Source: Enemella dayhoffiae
GTDB taxonomy: Bacteria; Actinomycetota; Actinomycetes; Propionibacteriales; Propionibacteriaceae
Direction: 5' to 3'
NCBI RefSeq assembly: GCF_002250625.1
Contig: NZ_NMVQ01000047.1
Coordinates: 82,118-146,117, forward strand
Length of the DNA stretch: 64,000 nt
Shown here: piece after piece, positions 22,839-29,888 of the stretch
How positions within the stretch are numbered: position 1 is the first letter of the stretch
How the letters are laid out: every line of letters starts with the position of its first letter
Program-made: the position numbers and the translations under genes
The notes under the pieces: model-generated
The model's database searches: none
What the model saw: only the letters and a program-made list of their open reading frames with translations
Told to the model about the DNA's origin: nothing

Positions 22839-24119
22839 ATGACGGCACCGAAGGCCTTGCGTGAGCTCGGTTACCAGCACGCCTCGAGCGCGTGGTGGGC
22901 CGCCCCGGATCCCGAGACGACGCCAGAGCTGCAATGGCCGAAGTCCGTGGCCGTCTACGACACGATGCGTCGCCAGGATGCTCAGGTCATGTCGGTGCTC
23001 CGCGCCGTGTGGCTTCCGGTCCGGCGCACGAACTGGTGGCTGGATCCCGCCGGGGCACGCCCGGATGTGGTCGCCCAGATCGCCGAAGACCTTGGCCTCC
23101 CGATTCGAGGCCAGGACCCTGCCATCGATCCGGAGTTCGTGCGGAGTCGCGACCGGTTTTCGTGGTCCGAGCATTTGCGGCTTGCGCTGCTGATGCTGCC
23201 CTTCGGACATTCGTTCTTCGAGCAGGTGTACCGCTTCGACCCGGGATCGGGCTTCTACCGGCTGCGCAAGCTGGGGTGGCGGCCACCGCGCACGATCTCC
23301 AAGATCGACGTCGCGGCAGACGGCGGGCTGGTTGCGATCGAACAGTCCGGCGGCCTTGCGAAGAAGGACGCGCGGATTCCCGTCGACCAGCTCGTCGCGT
23401 ACGTCCACGAGCGAGAGGGCGGGAACTGGCTCGGTCAGTCCCTGCTGCGGCCGGCCTACAAGTTCTGGTTGCTCAAGGATCGCGCCCTCCGAGTGCAGTC
23501 ACAGGCGATCGAACGCAACGGAATGGGTATCCCGCTGTACAAGGCGTCACCCATTGCTGAGGGTGTCGACACCGAGGAGGCGCGCCAACGCGAGACTGAG
23601 GAGCTCGAGGCCGGTCGGCAGATGGCATCGGCATGGCGCGTTGGGGATAACTCCGGCGGCGCGGTCCCCAACGGGGCGGACATGATTCTGCGGGGCGTCG
23701 AAGGCCGGATCCCTGATGCCGATCCGGTGATCCGCTACTACGACGAGCAGATCGCCCGTGCCGTCCTCGCCCACTTTCTCAACTTGGGCACCGAGACCGG
23801 CTCGTGGGCGCTCGGTTCGACGTTCGCCGACTTCTTCACGCTGTCACTGCAGACACTCGCGCAGGACATCGCCGATGTGGCCACCCAGCACATCGTCGAA
23901 GACCTCGTCGACATCAACTGGGGGTCCGGTGAGCGCGCGCCCCGCATAGTCCACGACGAGATCGGCGCACGCCACCCGGCCACCGCCGAAGCGCTCTATC
24001 AGCTCGTCTCCTGCGGCGCTCTGACCGTCGACGACAACACCGAGACGTGGATCCGCAACACCTACGGCCTGCCTGCCCTCACCGGCACCCGCCCCGACCC
24101 GTCCTCGACGGAAGGATGA
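22839..24119 (+). CDS. Portal protein
   Basis: 426 residues, ATG after AAGGGAGG. N-terminal region (YDTMRRQDAQVMSVLRAVWLPVR) and middle (LLMLPFGHSFFEQVYRFD) match DUF935-like portal proteins; DQLVAYVHEREGGNWLGQSLL then a helical stem follow. Forms the dodecameric DNA channel at one capsid vertex. Position between terminase and protease is canonical. Confidence 0.88.
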   Translation: MTAPKALRELGYQHASSAWWAAPDPETTPELQWPKSVAVYDTMRRQDAQVMSVLRAVWLPVRRTNWWLDPAGARPDVVAQIAEDLGLPIRGQDPAIDPEFVRSRDRFSWSEHLRLALLMLPFGHSFFEQVYRFDPGSGFYRLRKLGWRPPRTISKIDVAADGGLVAIEQSGGLAKKDARIPVDQLVAYVHEREGGNWLGQSLLRPAYKFWLLKDRALRVQSQAIERNGMGIPLYKASPIAEGVDTEEARQRETEELEAGRQMASAWRVGDNSGGAVPNGADMILRGVEGRIPDADPVIRYYDEQIARAVLAHFLNLGTETGSWALGSTFADFFTLSLQTLAQDIADVATQHIVEDLVDINWGSGERAPRIVHDEIGARHPATAEALYQLVSCGALTVDDNTETWIRNTYGLPALTGTRPDPSSTEG

Positions 24120-24121
24120 CC

Positions 24122-25303
24122 ATGGATTTCGCGAAGCTCCTGCGCCCGCAGGCGCGCTCCCCCCGATCGCCGATGGCACTGGCTGAGGGCCGGGCGTCGA
24201 TCTACCTCTACGACGTCATCGGCGACCCGTGGTTCGGCGTCGACACGACCGCGCTGGTCAAGGAGATTGACGCACTCGACGTCGCCGACATCGACGTGTA
24301 CATCAACTCTCCTGGCGGGATCGCGTTCGATGGCATCGCCATCGGCAACGCCCTGCGCCGCAACAGCGCGGCCGTCACCGTGCACGTCGACGGGCTGTGT
24401 GCCTCCGCAGCGACGATCGTTGCCCTCTCCGGCGACGAGATCATCATGGCCCGTGGCGCCGAGTTCATGATCCATGACGCGTGGGGCCTGTGCGTGGGTC
24501 CGGCCGAGGATATGCACGCGATGGCTGCACAGCTCGACAAGCTGTCCGATGACATGGCGGCCATCTACGCCGAAGCCGCTGGAGGCAGTGCCGCCGAGTG
24601 GCGCGACGTCATGCGGGCCGAGACCTGGTACACCGCCGACGAGGCCGTGGCCGCCGGGCTCGCAACCCGCGTCGACCGCGAGGTCGACGGCGCCGAGGCC
24701 AAGGCCAAGTACGACCTGCGCGCATTCGCGCACGCCGGCCGGGACAACGCGCCCGCGCCCACCTTCACGCGGGCCACGACCCGCGCCCAAGAACCTCCGG
24801 CCGAGCCGGCGGAATCCGCAACCCATCAGGAAGGATCCGACATGTCGGACACCATCACCTCGGGTCTCCGTGAGCGGCTCGGCATCAAGGCCGATGTCGA
24901 CATCGACGAGGCCGGCCTCATGGCCGCTCTCGACGAGGCTCTCGCGGAGCGCGCCGAGACCACCACGCCCGTCCCGGGCACGACTGTGATCGACGAGGCC
25001 ACTCTCGCCGACCTGCAGGCCAAGGCCGCGCAGGGGGAGGCTGCGCGTGCGCAGCAGCTCTCCCAGGAGCGCGAGGCCAACGTCAATGCGGCCGTCGCCG
25101 ACGGCCGCATCCCCCCGGCCCGCAAGGACCACTGGGTCGCGCAGCTCACTGCCGACCCCGGCGCGGCCGACGTCCTCGCCAACCTGCCCAAGGGCACCAT
25201 CCCGACCGCCCCGGCCGGGTTCACCGGCGGGGTCGACCAGGCCAGCGACGACGACCAGCTCTACAGCAAGGCCTGGGGTGCCCCGGCCACGAAGGAGGAC
25301 TGA
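24122..25303 (+). CDS. ClpP-like capsid protease fused to scaffold
   Basis: 393 residues. Residues 25-190 are a ClpP-type serine protease: oxyanion SPGG (63-66), nucleophile Ser95 in GLCASAATIV, His118 in FMIHDAW. After a Pro/Ala-rich linker near 225-240 comes a helical scaffold-like half (DLQAKAAQGEAARAQQLSQE). The protease trims head proteins during maturation and the scaffold half shapes the prohead. An in-frame ATG with its own ribosome site at codon 241 likely makes the scaffold separately. Confidence 0.9.
   Translation: MDFAKLLRPQARSPRSPMALAEGRASIYLYDVIGDPWFGVDTTALVKEIDALDVADIDVYINSPGGIAFDGIAIGNALRRNSAAVTVHVDGLCASAATIVALSGDEIIMARGAEFMIHDAWGLCVGPAEDMHAMAAQLDKLSDDMAAIYAEAAGGSAAEWRDVMRAETWYTADEAVAAGLATRVDREVDGAEAKAKYDLRAFAHAGRDNAPAPTFTRATTRAQEPPAEPAESATHQEGSDMSDTITSGLRERLGIKADVDIDEAGLMAALDEALAERAETTTPVPGTTVIDEATLADLQAKAAQGEAARAQQLSQEREANVNAAVADGRIPPARKDHWVAQLTADPGAADVLANLPKGTIPTAPAGFTGGVDQASDDDQLYSKAWGAPATKED
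24842..25303 (+). CDS. Nested scaffold protein (internal start)
   Basis: In-frame ATG at codon 241 of the protease gene, preceded by CAGGAAGGATCCGAC, a good ribosome site. Product 153 residues starting MSDTITSGLRERLG, helical and acidic. Same design as lambda C/Nu3, where a nested start makes free scaffold in excess over protease. Confidence 0.65.
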   Translation: MSDTITSGLRERLGIKADVDIDEAGLMAALDEALAERAETTTPVPGTTVIDEATLADLQAKAAQGEAARAQQLSQEREANVNAAVADGRIPPARKDHWVAQLTADPGAADVLANLPKGTIPTAPAGFTGGVDQASDDDQLYSKAWGAPATKED

Positions 25304-25306
25304 CCC

Positions 25307-25660
25307 ATGGGTGACTACCTGCCCCGTTTCAAGCCCGGCGAGGCGGTCTCGTTCAACGCGACCACCGCGCTCACCGGCGGTCAGCTCGTCGAGCTGACCG
25401 GCCCGCGCTCGGTCGGTGTGGCTGCTGCGGCGTCCACCAAGGTCGTCGGCGTGGCGGCCTTCGACTGCAAGGTCGGAGATCGCGTGCTTGTCCACTCCGG
25501 CGGCGTTCAGCGGCCCGTCGCATCCGCCGCCATCGCCGCCGGCGACCAGGTCCAGGCCGCCGCCAACGGCCAGGCCGCCACCGGCACCACCGCCCCGATC
25601 GGTCTCGCCCTGACCGCCGCCACGGCCGGCGCTCGGGTCGAGGTCCAGATGAACCGCTGA
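25307..25660 (+). CDS. Capsid decoration/head protein (DUF2190-like)
   Basis: 117 residues, three bases after the protease stop. Beta-rich and Ala/Gly/Val-rich with GQLVELTG, KVVGVAAFDCKVGDRV and AAGDQVQAAANGQA, the pattern of DUF2190 proteins, which form trimeric spikes or decorate heads. Sits between scaffold and major capsid genes, as usual. Confidence 0.8.
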   Translation: MGDYLPRFKPGEAVSFNATTALTGGQLVELTGPRSVGVAAAASTKVVGVAAFDCKVGDRVLVHSGGVQRPVASAAIAAGDQVQAAANGQAATGTTAPIGLALTAATAGARVEVQMNR

Positions 25661-25668
25661 GGAGCAGC

Positions 25669-26586
25669 ATGTACACATATCCGACCATCCCGGTCTCTGG
25701 CGACCAGCTGACCGCGGAGCAGATCCACCGCCTCATGCAGTCGCCCGCCCTCGTGGCGCGCCGACTCGCCGACATCCTGAGCCAGAAGTTCATCGCGGAC
25801 TACCTGCTCGCCGGCCGCTACGTCGCCACCGGCGGCGGAGTCATGTACCCGACCGGCGAGCCGATCTTCGCCGCCGACGACCCCGAAGCGATCGCCGCGG
25901 GCGGCGAGTACCCCATGACCGTCATGACCGGCGGCGAACTGGCTGCAGCCAAGGTCACCAAGTGGGGCCAGGACTCGGAGATCACTGACGAGGCCATCGC
26001 CCGCTTCCTCATGGATCCGGTGAACCGGGTCCTCGCAGGCCTCGGGAATACCCTGATCCGCCACGTCGACTCGGTCGCACTGTCGGTGATCGGCTCGAAG
26101 GTGACCGACACCTACGACTCCACGGCCACGCCGTGGGCGACGGGGGAGGGCATCGTCGAGGGCGTCCTGCTCGCGAAGGCGACGCAGGAGGACAAGTACG
26201 AGGACATGGCCTACGACCTCGGCACCGTGGTGCTGAAGCCGATCCAGTTCGCCAAGGTGGCCGCGTACCTGATCAAGTCGCGCATGCTGCCGCAGGAGAA
26301 CAACAACGCGGTCGTGTCCGGCGTCATCCCCGACGTTCTGGGCATGACGTGGACGACGTCGAAGCATGTCCCGTTCACGGATCCGCTGCTGGTGGACCGC
26401 GACCGTCTCGGCGGCATGGCCGACGAGGACATCAAGTCCCCCGGGTACAGCGCCCAGGGGTCCCTCGAGGTGAAGGTCATGCGCGTCGATGACCGCGACG
26501 CCTACCGCCCCCGCGCCCGTCGCGTCACCGTCCCCGTGGTCATGGACGCCGGCGCCGGCGTGCGGATCATCAACACCGGACTCTGA
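25669..26586 (+). CDS. Major capsid protein
   Basis: 305 residues, ATG after GAGGAGC. Middle segment PMTVMTGGELAAAKVTKWGQ and the late GVIPDVLGMTWTTSKHVPF and YRPRARRVTVPVVMD regions fit actinophage HK97-fold capsid proteins. Length and position after the decoration gene agree. No long delta domain is needed because scaffold is encoded separately. Confidence 0.87.
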   Translation: MYTYPTIPVSGDQLTAEQIHRLMQSPALVARRLADILSQKFIADYLLAGRYVATGGGVMYPTGEPIFAADDPEAIAAGGEYPMTVMTGGELAAAKVTKWGQDSEITDEAIARFLMDPVNRVLAGLGNTLIRHVDSVALSVIGSKVTDTYDSTATPWATGEGIVEGVLLAKATQEDKYEDMAYDLGTVVLKPIQFAKVAAYLIKSRMLPQENNNAVVSGVIPDVLGMTWTTSKHVPFTDPLLVDRDRLGGMADEDIKSPGYSAQGSLEVKVMRVDDRDAYRPRARRVTVPVVMDAGAGVRIINTGL

Positions 26587-26597
26587 GGAGGCTGACC

Positions 26598-26840
26598 ATG
26601 GCTGATCAGTACATCGTGAAGGCCGCTGCGGCGGTCGTGCAGCCCAAGGACGGCGGCGAGGTGTACGCCTACCGCGGCGCGCTTGTCCCGGCCGACGCCC
26701 GCAACCTCAAGCACCTCACCTCTACCGGGCTGGTGGAGAAGCTCGAGGTCCTCGAGTCCGAGCCCGCCGACGGCGCTGCGACGGACTCGGGCAATGCGGC
26801 GGGCGGCGAGGCCAAGCCGACTCGTCGTCGCGCGAACTGA
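26598..26840 (+). CDS. Small head-region protein, 80 residues
   Basis: ATG after GAGGAGGCTGACC. Beta-rich start (IVKAAAAVVQPKDGGEVYAY), then LKHLTSTGLVEKLEVLE and a disordered tail ending in Arg. The KHL-x-x-G-LVE pattern is typical of small proteins between capsid and connector genes of actinophages. Role unknown, perhaps head completion. Confidence 0.65.
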   Translation: MADQYIVKAAAAVVQPKDGGEVYAYRGALVPADARNLKHLTSTGLVEKLEVLESEPADGAATDSGNAAGGEAKPTRRRAN

Positions 26841-26859
26841 GCGGAAAGGGGGGTGACCA

Positions 26860-27252
26860 GTGGACATCATCACCATCGACGATCTGTCCAGCGTTCCGGC
26901 CGACAGTGCCCAGCGTCTGATTGACGAAGCGATGGCGCGCGCATCACTGGTCGCCCCCTGCCTGCTCGACACCAACCTCACCTCCCGGCAGGTCGCCCAG
27001 TTCCGGGCCATCCTGATTTCCGCGATCGAGCGATGGAACGAGGTCGGCCTGGTGCCGGTCACGTCCGAGACGAAGACCGCCGACATCTTCACCCACACCC
27101 TGCGCCGCGACGGTGCGGTCAATGGCCGTGGCGAGTTCACCGTGCGCGAGCTCGCTGACCTCCGCTCCATCTGCGGCGGCACCGCGGCCACCGCCACTAT
27201 GCCCCGCTACACCATGCCCCCCACGCCGACCTCGCCATGGGGGGCGGCATGA
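26860..27252 (+). CDS. Head-tail connector (adaptor) protein
   Basis: 130 residues from a GTG after AAGGGGGGTGACC. Helical N-terminal two thirds (DSAQRLIDEAMARASLVAPCL, ARxILISAIERW pattern) and a Pro-rich end fit gp6/gp15-type adaptors that bind the portal. The stop overlaps the next ATG. Confidence 0.7.
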   Translation: MDIITIDDLSSVPADSAQRLIDEAMARASLVAPCLLDTNLTSRQVAQFRAILISAIERWNEVGLVPVTSETKTADIFTHTLRRDGAVNGRGEFTVRELADLRSICGGTAATATMPRYTMPPTPTSPWGAA

Positions 27253-27584
27253 CCGAACCCCTCCCCGGCTGGTGCACCCCGCACAGCGTCACCGTCGAGA
27301 TGCACGAGGGGGCCGGCGCGTACGGCGACACCTACAGCGCGCCCGTCGCCCTGGCGTGCTGGCGCAAGGAGACTCGTCAGCTCGTGCGCGACAAGAATGG
27401 CGACGAAGTCGTCTCCGAGGCGCAGCTGCGACTACGGCCCGACGAGGAGGGCCGTGACGTCGAGGCGCTGTTCGTCCCGGATTCGCGCGTCACGCTCGAT
27501 TCGGGCCGCATCACCTACGTGATTGGCGCTGGCCGACGCGACGGCCTCGGGTTCTGGGACCACGTCGAGGTGACGCTGCAATGA
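27249..27584 (+). CDS. Head-tail stopper-like protein
   Basis: 111 residues, ATGA overlap. Beta-rich (HSVTVEMHEGAGAYGDTY, ALACWRKETRQLV, DGLGFWDHVEVTL), as in stopper proteins that close the portal after packaging and join the tail. Assigned mainly from gene order. Confidence 0.6.
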   Translation: MTEPLPGWCTPHSVTVEMHEGAGAYGDTYSAPVALACWRKETRQLVRDKNGDEVVSEAQLRLRPDEEGRDVEALFVPDSRVTLDSGRITYVIGAGRRDGLGFWDHVEVTLQ

Positions 27585-27904
27585 GCGACCCGATCGAGCA
27601 TGCTGCCCGCCTGATTCGCCAGGCCGTCGAAGACGGTCTGCATGACGCCGCCGAGGCAGTCCTCGTCGAATCCAATAGCCGTGTCCCCATCGACCAGGGC
27701 AACGAGCTTGAGCGTTCCGGCAAGGTCACCGTCTCCGGCACGAAGGCTGTCGTCTCCTACGACACCCCGTACGCCGTGAAGCAGCACGAGCGCATGGACT
27801 TCCATCACGACCCTGGCCGGTCGGCGAAGTTCCTCGAGCGGGCCGGTCATAGCGCCGACACGGCAGACGTAGTCGCCGATCGCATACGCCGCACCACCCG
27901 TTGA
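27581..27904 (+). CDS. HK97 gp10-like tail-completion protein
   Basis: 107 residues, ATGA overlap. Helical lead (IEHAARLIRQAVEDGLHDAAE), VPIDQGNELERSGKV, then VVSYDTPYAVKQHERMDFHH: the Pro-x-x-G-L-x-x-S and Y-A-x-x-x-H pattern of gp10-like proteins at the head-tail joint. Confidence 0.75.
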   Translation: MSDPIEHAARLIRQAVEDGLHDAAEAVLVESNSRVPIDQGNELERSGKVTVSGTKAVVSYDTPYAVKQHERMDFHHDPGRSAKFLERAGHSADTADVVADRIRRTTR

Positions 27905-27914
27905 GGGGGCACCC

Positions 27915-28328
27915 ATGAACGGCCTGCTTGAAGGTATCGCCCAGCATCTCGCCGCTGGCAGTGTTGGGCTTTGGCGTGCGAACGGCGTCTACACCGCCAC
28001 GGAGACCGGCATCGTCATTGATGCGATCCCCCAGTCCCCCGACAACCTGATCACCCTCACCGCCTACCCCGTGGCCGACGAGCTCGAAGGTGACGCTCTG
28101 TCGGGCGTGCAGGTGATCACCAGGGCCGCCGGCGCCGACCCGCGCCCCTCGAATGACCTTGCAGGGCGGGTGTTCGCCGCCTTGCACGGACTGGAATCCG
28201 TTGTCCTGAACGGTATTCCCGTGACGCTGTGCTGGCGCCAGTCCAGCGCATCACTGGGGCAGGACGGCGTGCGCCGCTGGTCCCGTTCCCAGAACTTCTA
28301 CATCCGCACCGAGCTAGGAGCAGCATGA
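27915..28328 (+). CDS. Tail terminator protein
   Basis: 137 residues, ATG after GAGGGGGC. Small alpha/beta fold with GIVIDAIPQSPDNLITLTAY and late RWSRSQNFYIRTEL, as in minor capsid/tail terminator proteins that cap the tail tube. Order before the tail tube gene agrees. Stop overlaps the next start. Confidence 0.72.
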   Translation: MNGLLEGIAQHLAAGSVGLWRANGVYTATETGIVIDAIPQSPDNLITLTAYPVADELEGDALSGVQVITRAAGADPRPSNDLAGRVFAALHGLESVVLNGIPVTLCWRQSSASLGQDGVRRWSRSQNFYIRTELGAA

Positions 28329-28561
28329 GGACCTTCCAGCACGTGAAGGGCGACGTGATCCACGTGGAGGGTCCCGTCGCCGACTACTACGCCGCCCACC
28401 CCGAGTGGGCCGAGGTCGACTCGGCCGAGGTTGAGGCCGGAGAGACGAGCTGGGAGGACTTCACTGTCGCCCAGCTCAAGGAGTACGCCGCCGACAGCGG
28501 CATTGATCTTGGTGGAGCCTCCACCAAGGCAGCCATCATCGCCAAGATCGAGGAGAACTGA
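28325..28561 (+). CDS. Small tail-region protein with HeH/SAP-like C-terminus
   Basis: 78 residues, ATG coupled to the previous stop with TAGGAGC upstream. C-terminal part FTVAQLKEYAADSGIDLGGA then a helix with TKAAIIAKIEEN is an HeH/SAP-like two-helix unit, often found in small phage head or tail proteins. N-terminal half beta-rich. Role unknown. Confidence 0.6.
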   Translation: MRTFQHVKGDVIHVEGPVADYYAAHPEWAEVDSAEVEAGETSWEDFTVAQLKEYAADSGIDLGGASTKAAIIAKIEEN

Positions 28562-28564
28562 CTC

Positions 28565-29077
28565 ATGGCCATCGTGAACCGCACCCCGCTGGGACCCTCG
28601 GTCCTCAACAAGCGCTGGTATCTCGACGTTGACACCAGCACCACCCCCGGCACCCCCGGCACCCCGGAATGGACCCCGGTCAACGGTTTGACCGAGTTCA
28701 AGTACAACGTGGAGACCGAGTCGCAGGACGACTCGGACTTCGACTCCGACGGCTGGGGAGGCGAGACCAACACCGCCGCGTCGTGGTCGATCGAGGCCAA
28801 GGCTCGCCGTGCTCCGTCGAAGGACACCCCGGCGTCTTATGACGCCGGCCAGGAGTTCCTGCGGCTCAAGAACGACGTGCTCGGCCCCGATGCCGTGGCT
28901 AAGGTCCGCTGGTACGAGGTCAACGGCACCACCGGGCCGAAGGTCGAGGCCTACGAGGGTCTCGTGTCGGTGTCGTGGACCCTCGACGGCGGCGACAACA
29001 AGGGCCTGGATCGGGCGTCGCTGACCCTCAAGGGCCAGGGCAAGCCGACCAAGATCCCTCATCCTGCCGGCGCCTGA
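28565..29077 (+). CDS. Major tail tube protein
   Basis: 170 residues, three bases after the previous stop. Beta-sandwich pattern with NKRWYLDVDTS, LTEFKYNVETESQDDSDFDSD, WSIEAKARRAPS and a late RWYEVNGTTGPKVEAYEG, like actinobacterial major tail proteins. It is followed by a strong hairpin, as expected for a highly expressed structural gene. Confidence 0.85.
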   Translation: MAIVNRTPLGPSVLNKRWYLDVDTSTTPGTPGTPEWTPVNGLTEFKYNVETESQDDSDFDSDGWGGETNTAASWSIEAKARRAPSKDTPASYDAGQEFLRLKNDVLGPDAVAKVRWYEVNGTTGPKVEAYEGLVSVSWTLDGGDNKGLDRASLTLKGQGKPTKIPHPAGA

Positions 29078-29089
29078 CCCCCACTGATC

Positions 29090-29127
29090 GCAGCCCCCGG
29101 ACCTACCTGGCGGTGTCCGGGGGCTGC
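29090..29127 (+). terminator. Hairpin terminator after the tail tube gene
   Basis: Perfect 13-bp stem (GCAGCCCCCGGAC with its complement) around a 12-nt loop, followed by TTC. It would reduce transcription of the tail genes relative to capsid and tube, a usual step in siphovirus late operons. Confidence 0.75.
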
Positions 29128-29165
29128 TTCATCCCCACCGCCAGGAATCACCGCCAGGAGGAATC

Positions 29166-29636
29166 ATGGCCTTCAGGCCACCCACACAGGTATTCCAGGA
29201 CCACATCGACCTTCCTGTCCCGATCCGCGGGGACGTGAAGACGTACCGCATCGAGTCGGTGTCGATCCGTACCGGCCAGTTCGTGCAGGAGCTCTCGTCG
29301 CTGATGATCGCAGCCCAACAGGGGCAGGAAATCAGCGACGCCGACCGCGAGCGGTTGAAGCTGGACGACGACCAGGAGCAGGAGTTCAAGAAGGCTCTGC
29401 TCGGTGAGGCCTACGACCAGATGGTCGACGACGGCGTGTCGTGGGAGGCGATGAAGATCGTCACCCAGACCGTCATGTACTGGACCGTCCACAACCGCGA
29501 GGCTGCCGAGGAGTTCTGGGAGGCGGCCATGGTGGAGGCCCCAAAAGCGCCGAACAGGGAGACCCGTCGGCGTTCGGAGAAGTCGACCCAGAAACAGGGC
29601 TCGCCCGCTGGTACGACGAAGACCAGCAAGAAGTAG
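29166..29636 (+). CDS. Tail assembly chaperone, short form (G-like)
   Basis: 156 residues, ATG after CAGGAGGAATC. Helical and acidic (LKLDDDQEQEFKKALLGEAYDQ). It wraps the tape measure during tail assembly. Near its end is the heptamer CCCAAAA in the correct frame, where some ribosomes slip back one base to make the longer form. In the zero frame it ends in a basic TKTSKK tail. Confidence 0.85.
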   Translation: MAFRPPTQVFQDHIDLPVPIRGDVKTYRIESVSIRTGQFVQELSSLMIAAQQGQEISDADRERLKLDDDQEQEFKKALLGEAYDQMVDDGVSWEAMKIVTQTVMYWTVHNREAAEEFWEAAMVEAPKAPNRETRRRSEKSTQKQGSPAGTTKTSKK

Positions 29637-29878
29637 CCGGGTACGACTGGCAGGACATCTTCGGTCACTGGCCGCTCGTCGAATCCGACCTGCACGAGTT
29701 CTACGGCGTCGACCTTGGGGCGCCCGGGATCCTTGACAACCGCTCGTGGCACTGGCTCCGCACACGCATTGAGGGGCTCCTGTCCCGCCCGCCGATGGTG
29801 GCCGGACACAAACAGGACGGCTCCCCCGTTCTGATCCAGACCACCCGAATCGCACTGCAGCTCAGCCCATCCGCGTAA
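29166..29878 (+). CDS. Tail assembly chaperone, frameshifted long form (GT-like)
   Basis: A -1 slip at 29540-29546 joins 127 residues of the short form to 110 residues in the other frame (AEQGDPSAFGEVDPETGLARW ... SHWLRTRIEGLL region), giving 237 residues. The downstream frame has no good start of its own and encodes typical T-domain features (WQDIFGHWPLVESDL). Ratio of the two forms sets tail assembly in lambda. The stop lies 11 bp before the tape measure ATG. Confidence 0.82.
29540..29546 (+). other. -1 ribosomal frameshift site CCCAAAA
   Basis: Reads C CCA AAA in the zero frame, a perfect X-XXY-YYZ slippery heptamer in the overlap of the two chaperone frames. No other such heptamer with both frames open is evident in the overlap. 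Confidence 0.85.
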
Positions 29879-29888
29879 GGAGGTGATC

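Noticed and set aside
24062..25678. 538-codon minus-strand frame over the protease and decoration genes
   Set aside because: Shadow of genes with clear ClpP catalytic motifs.
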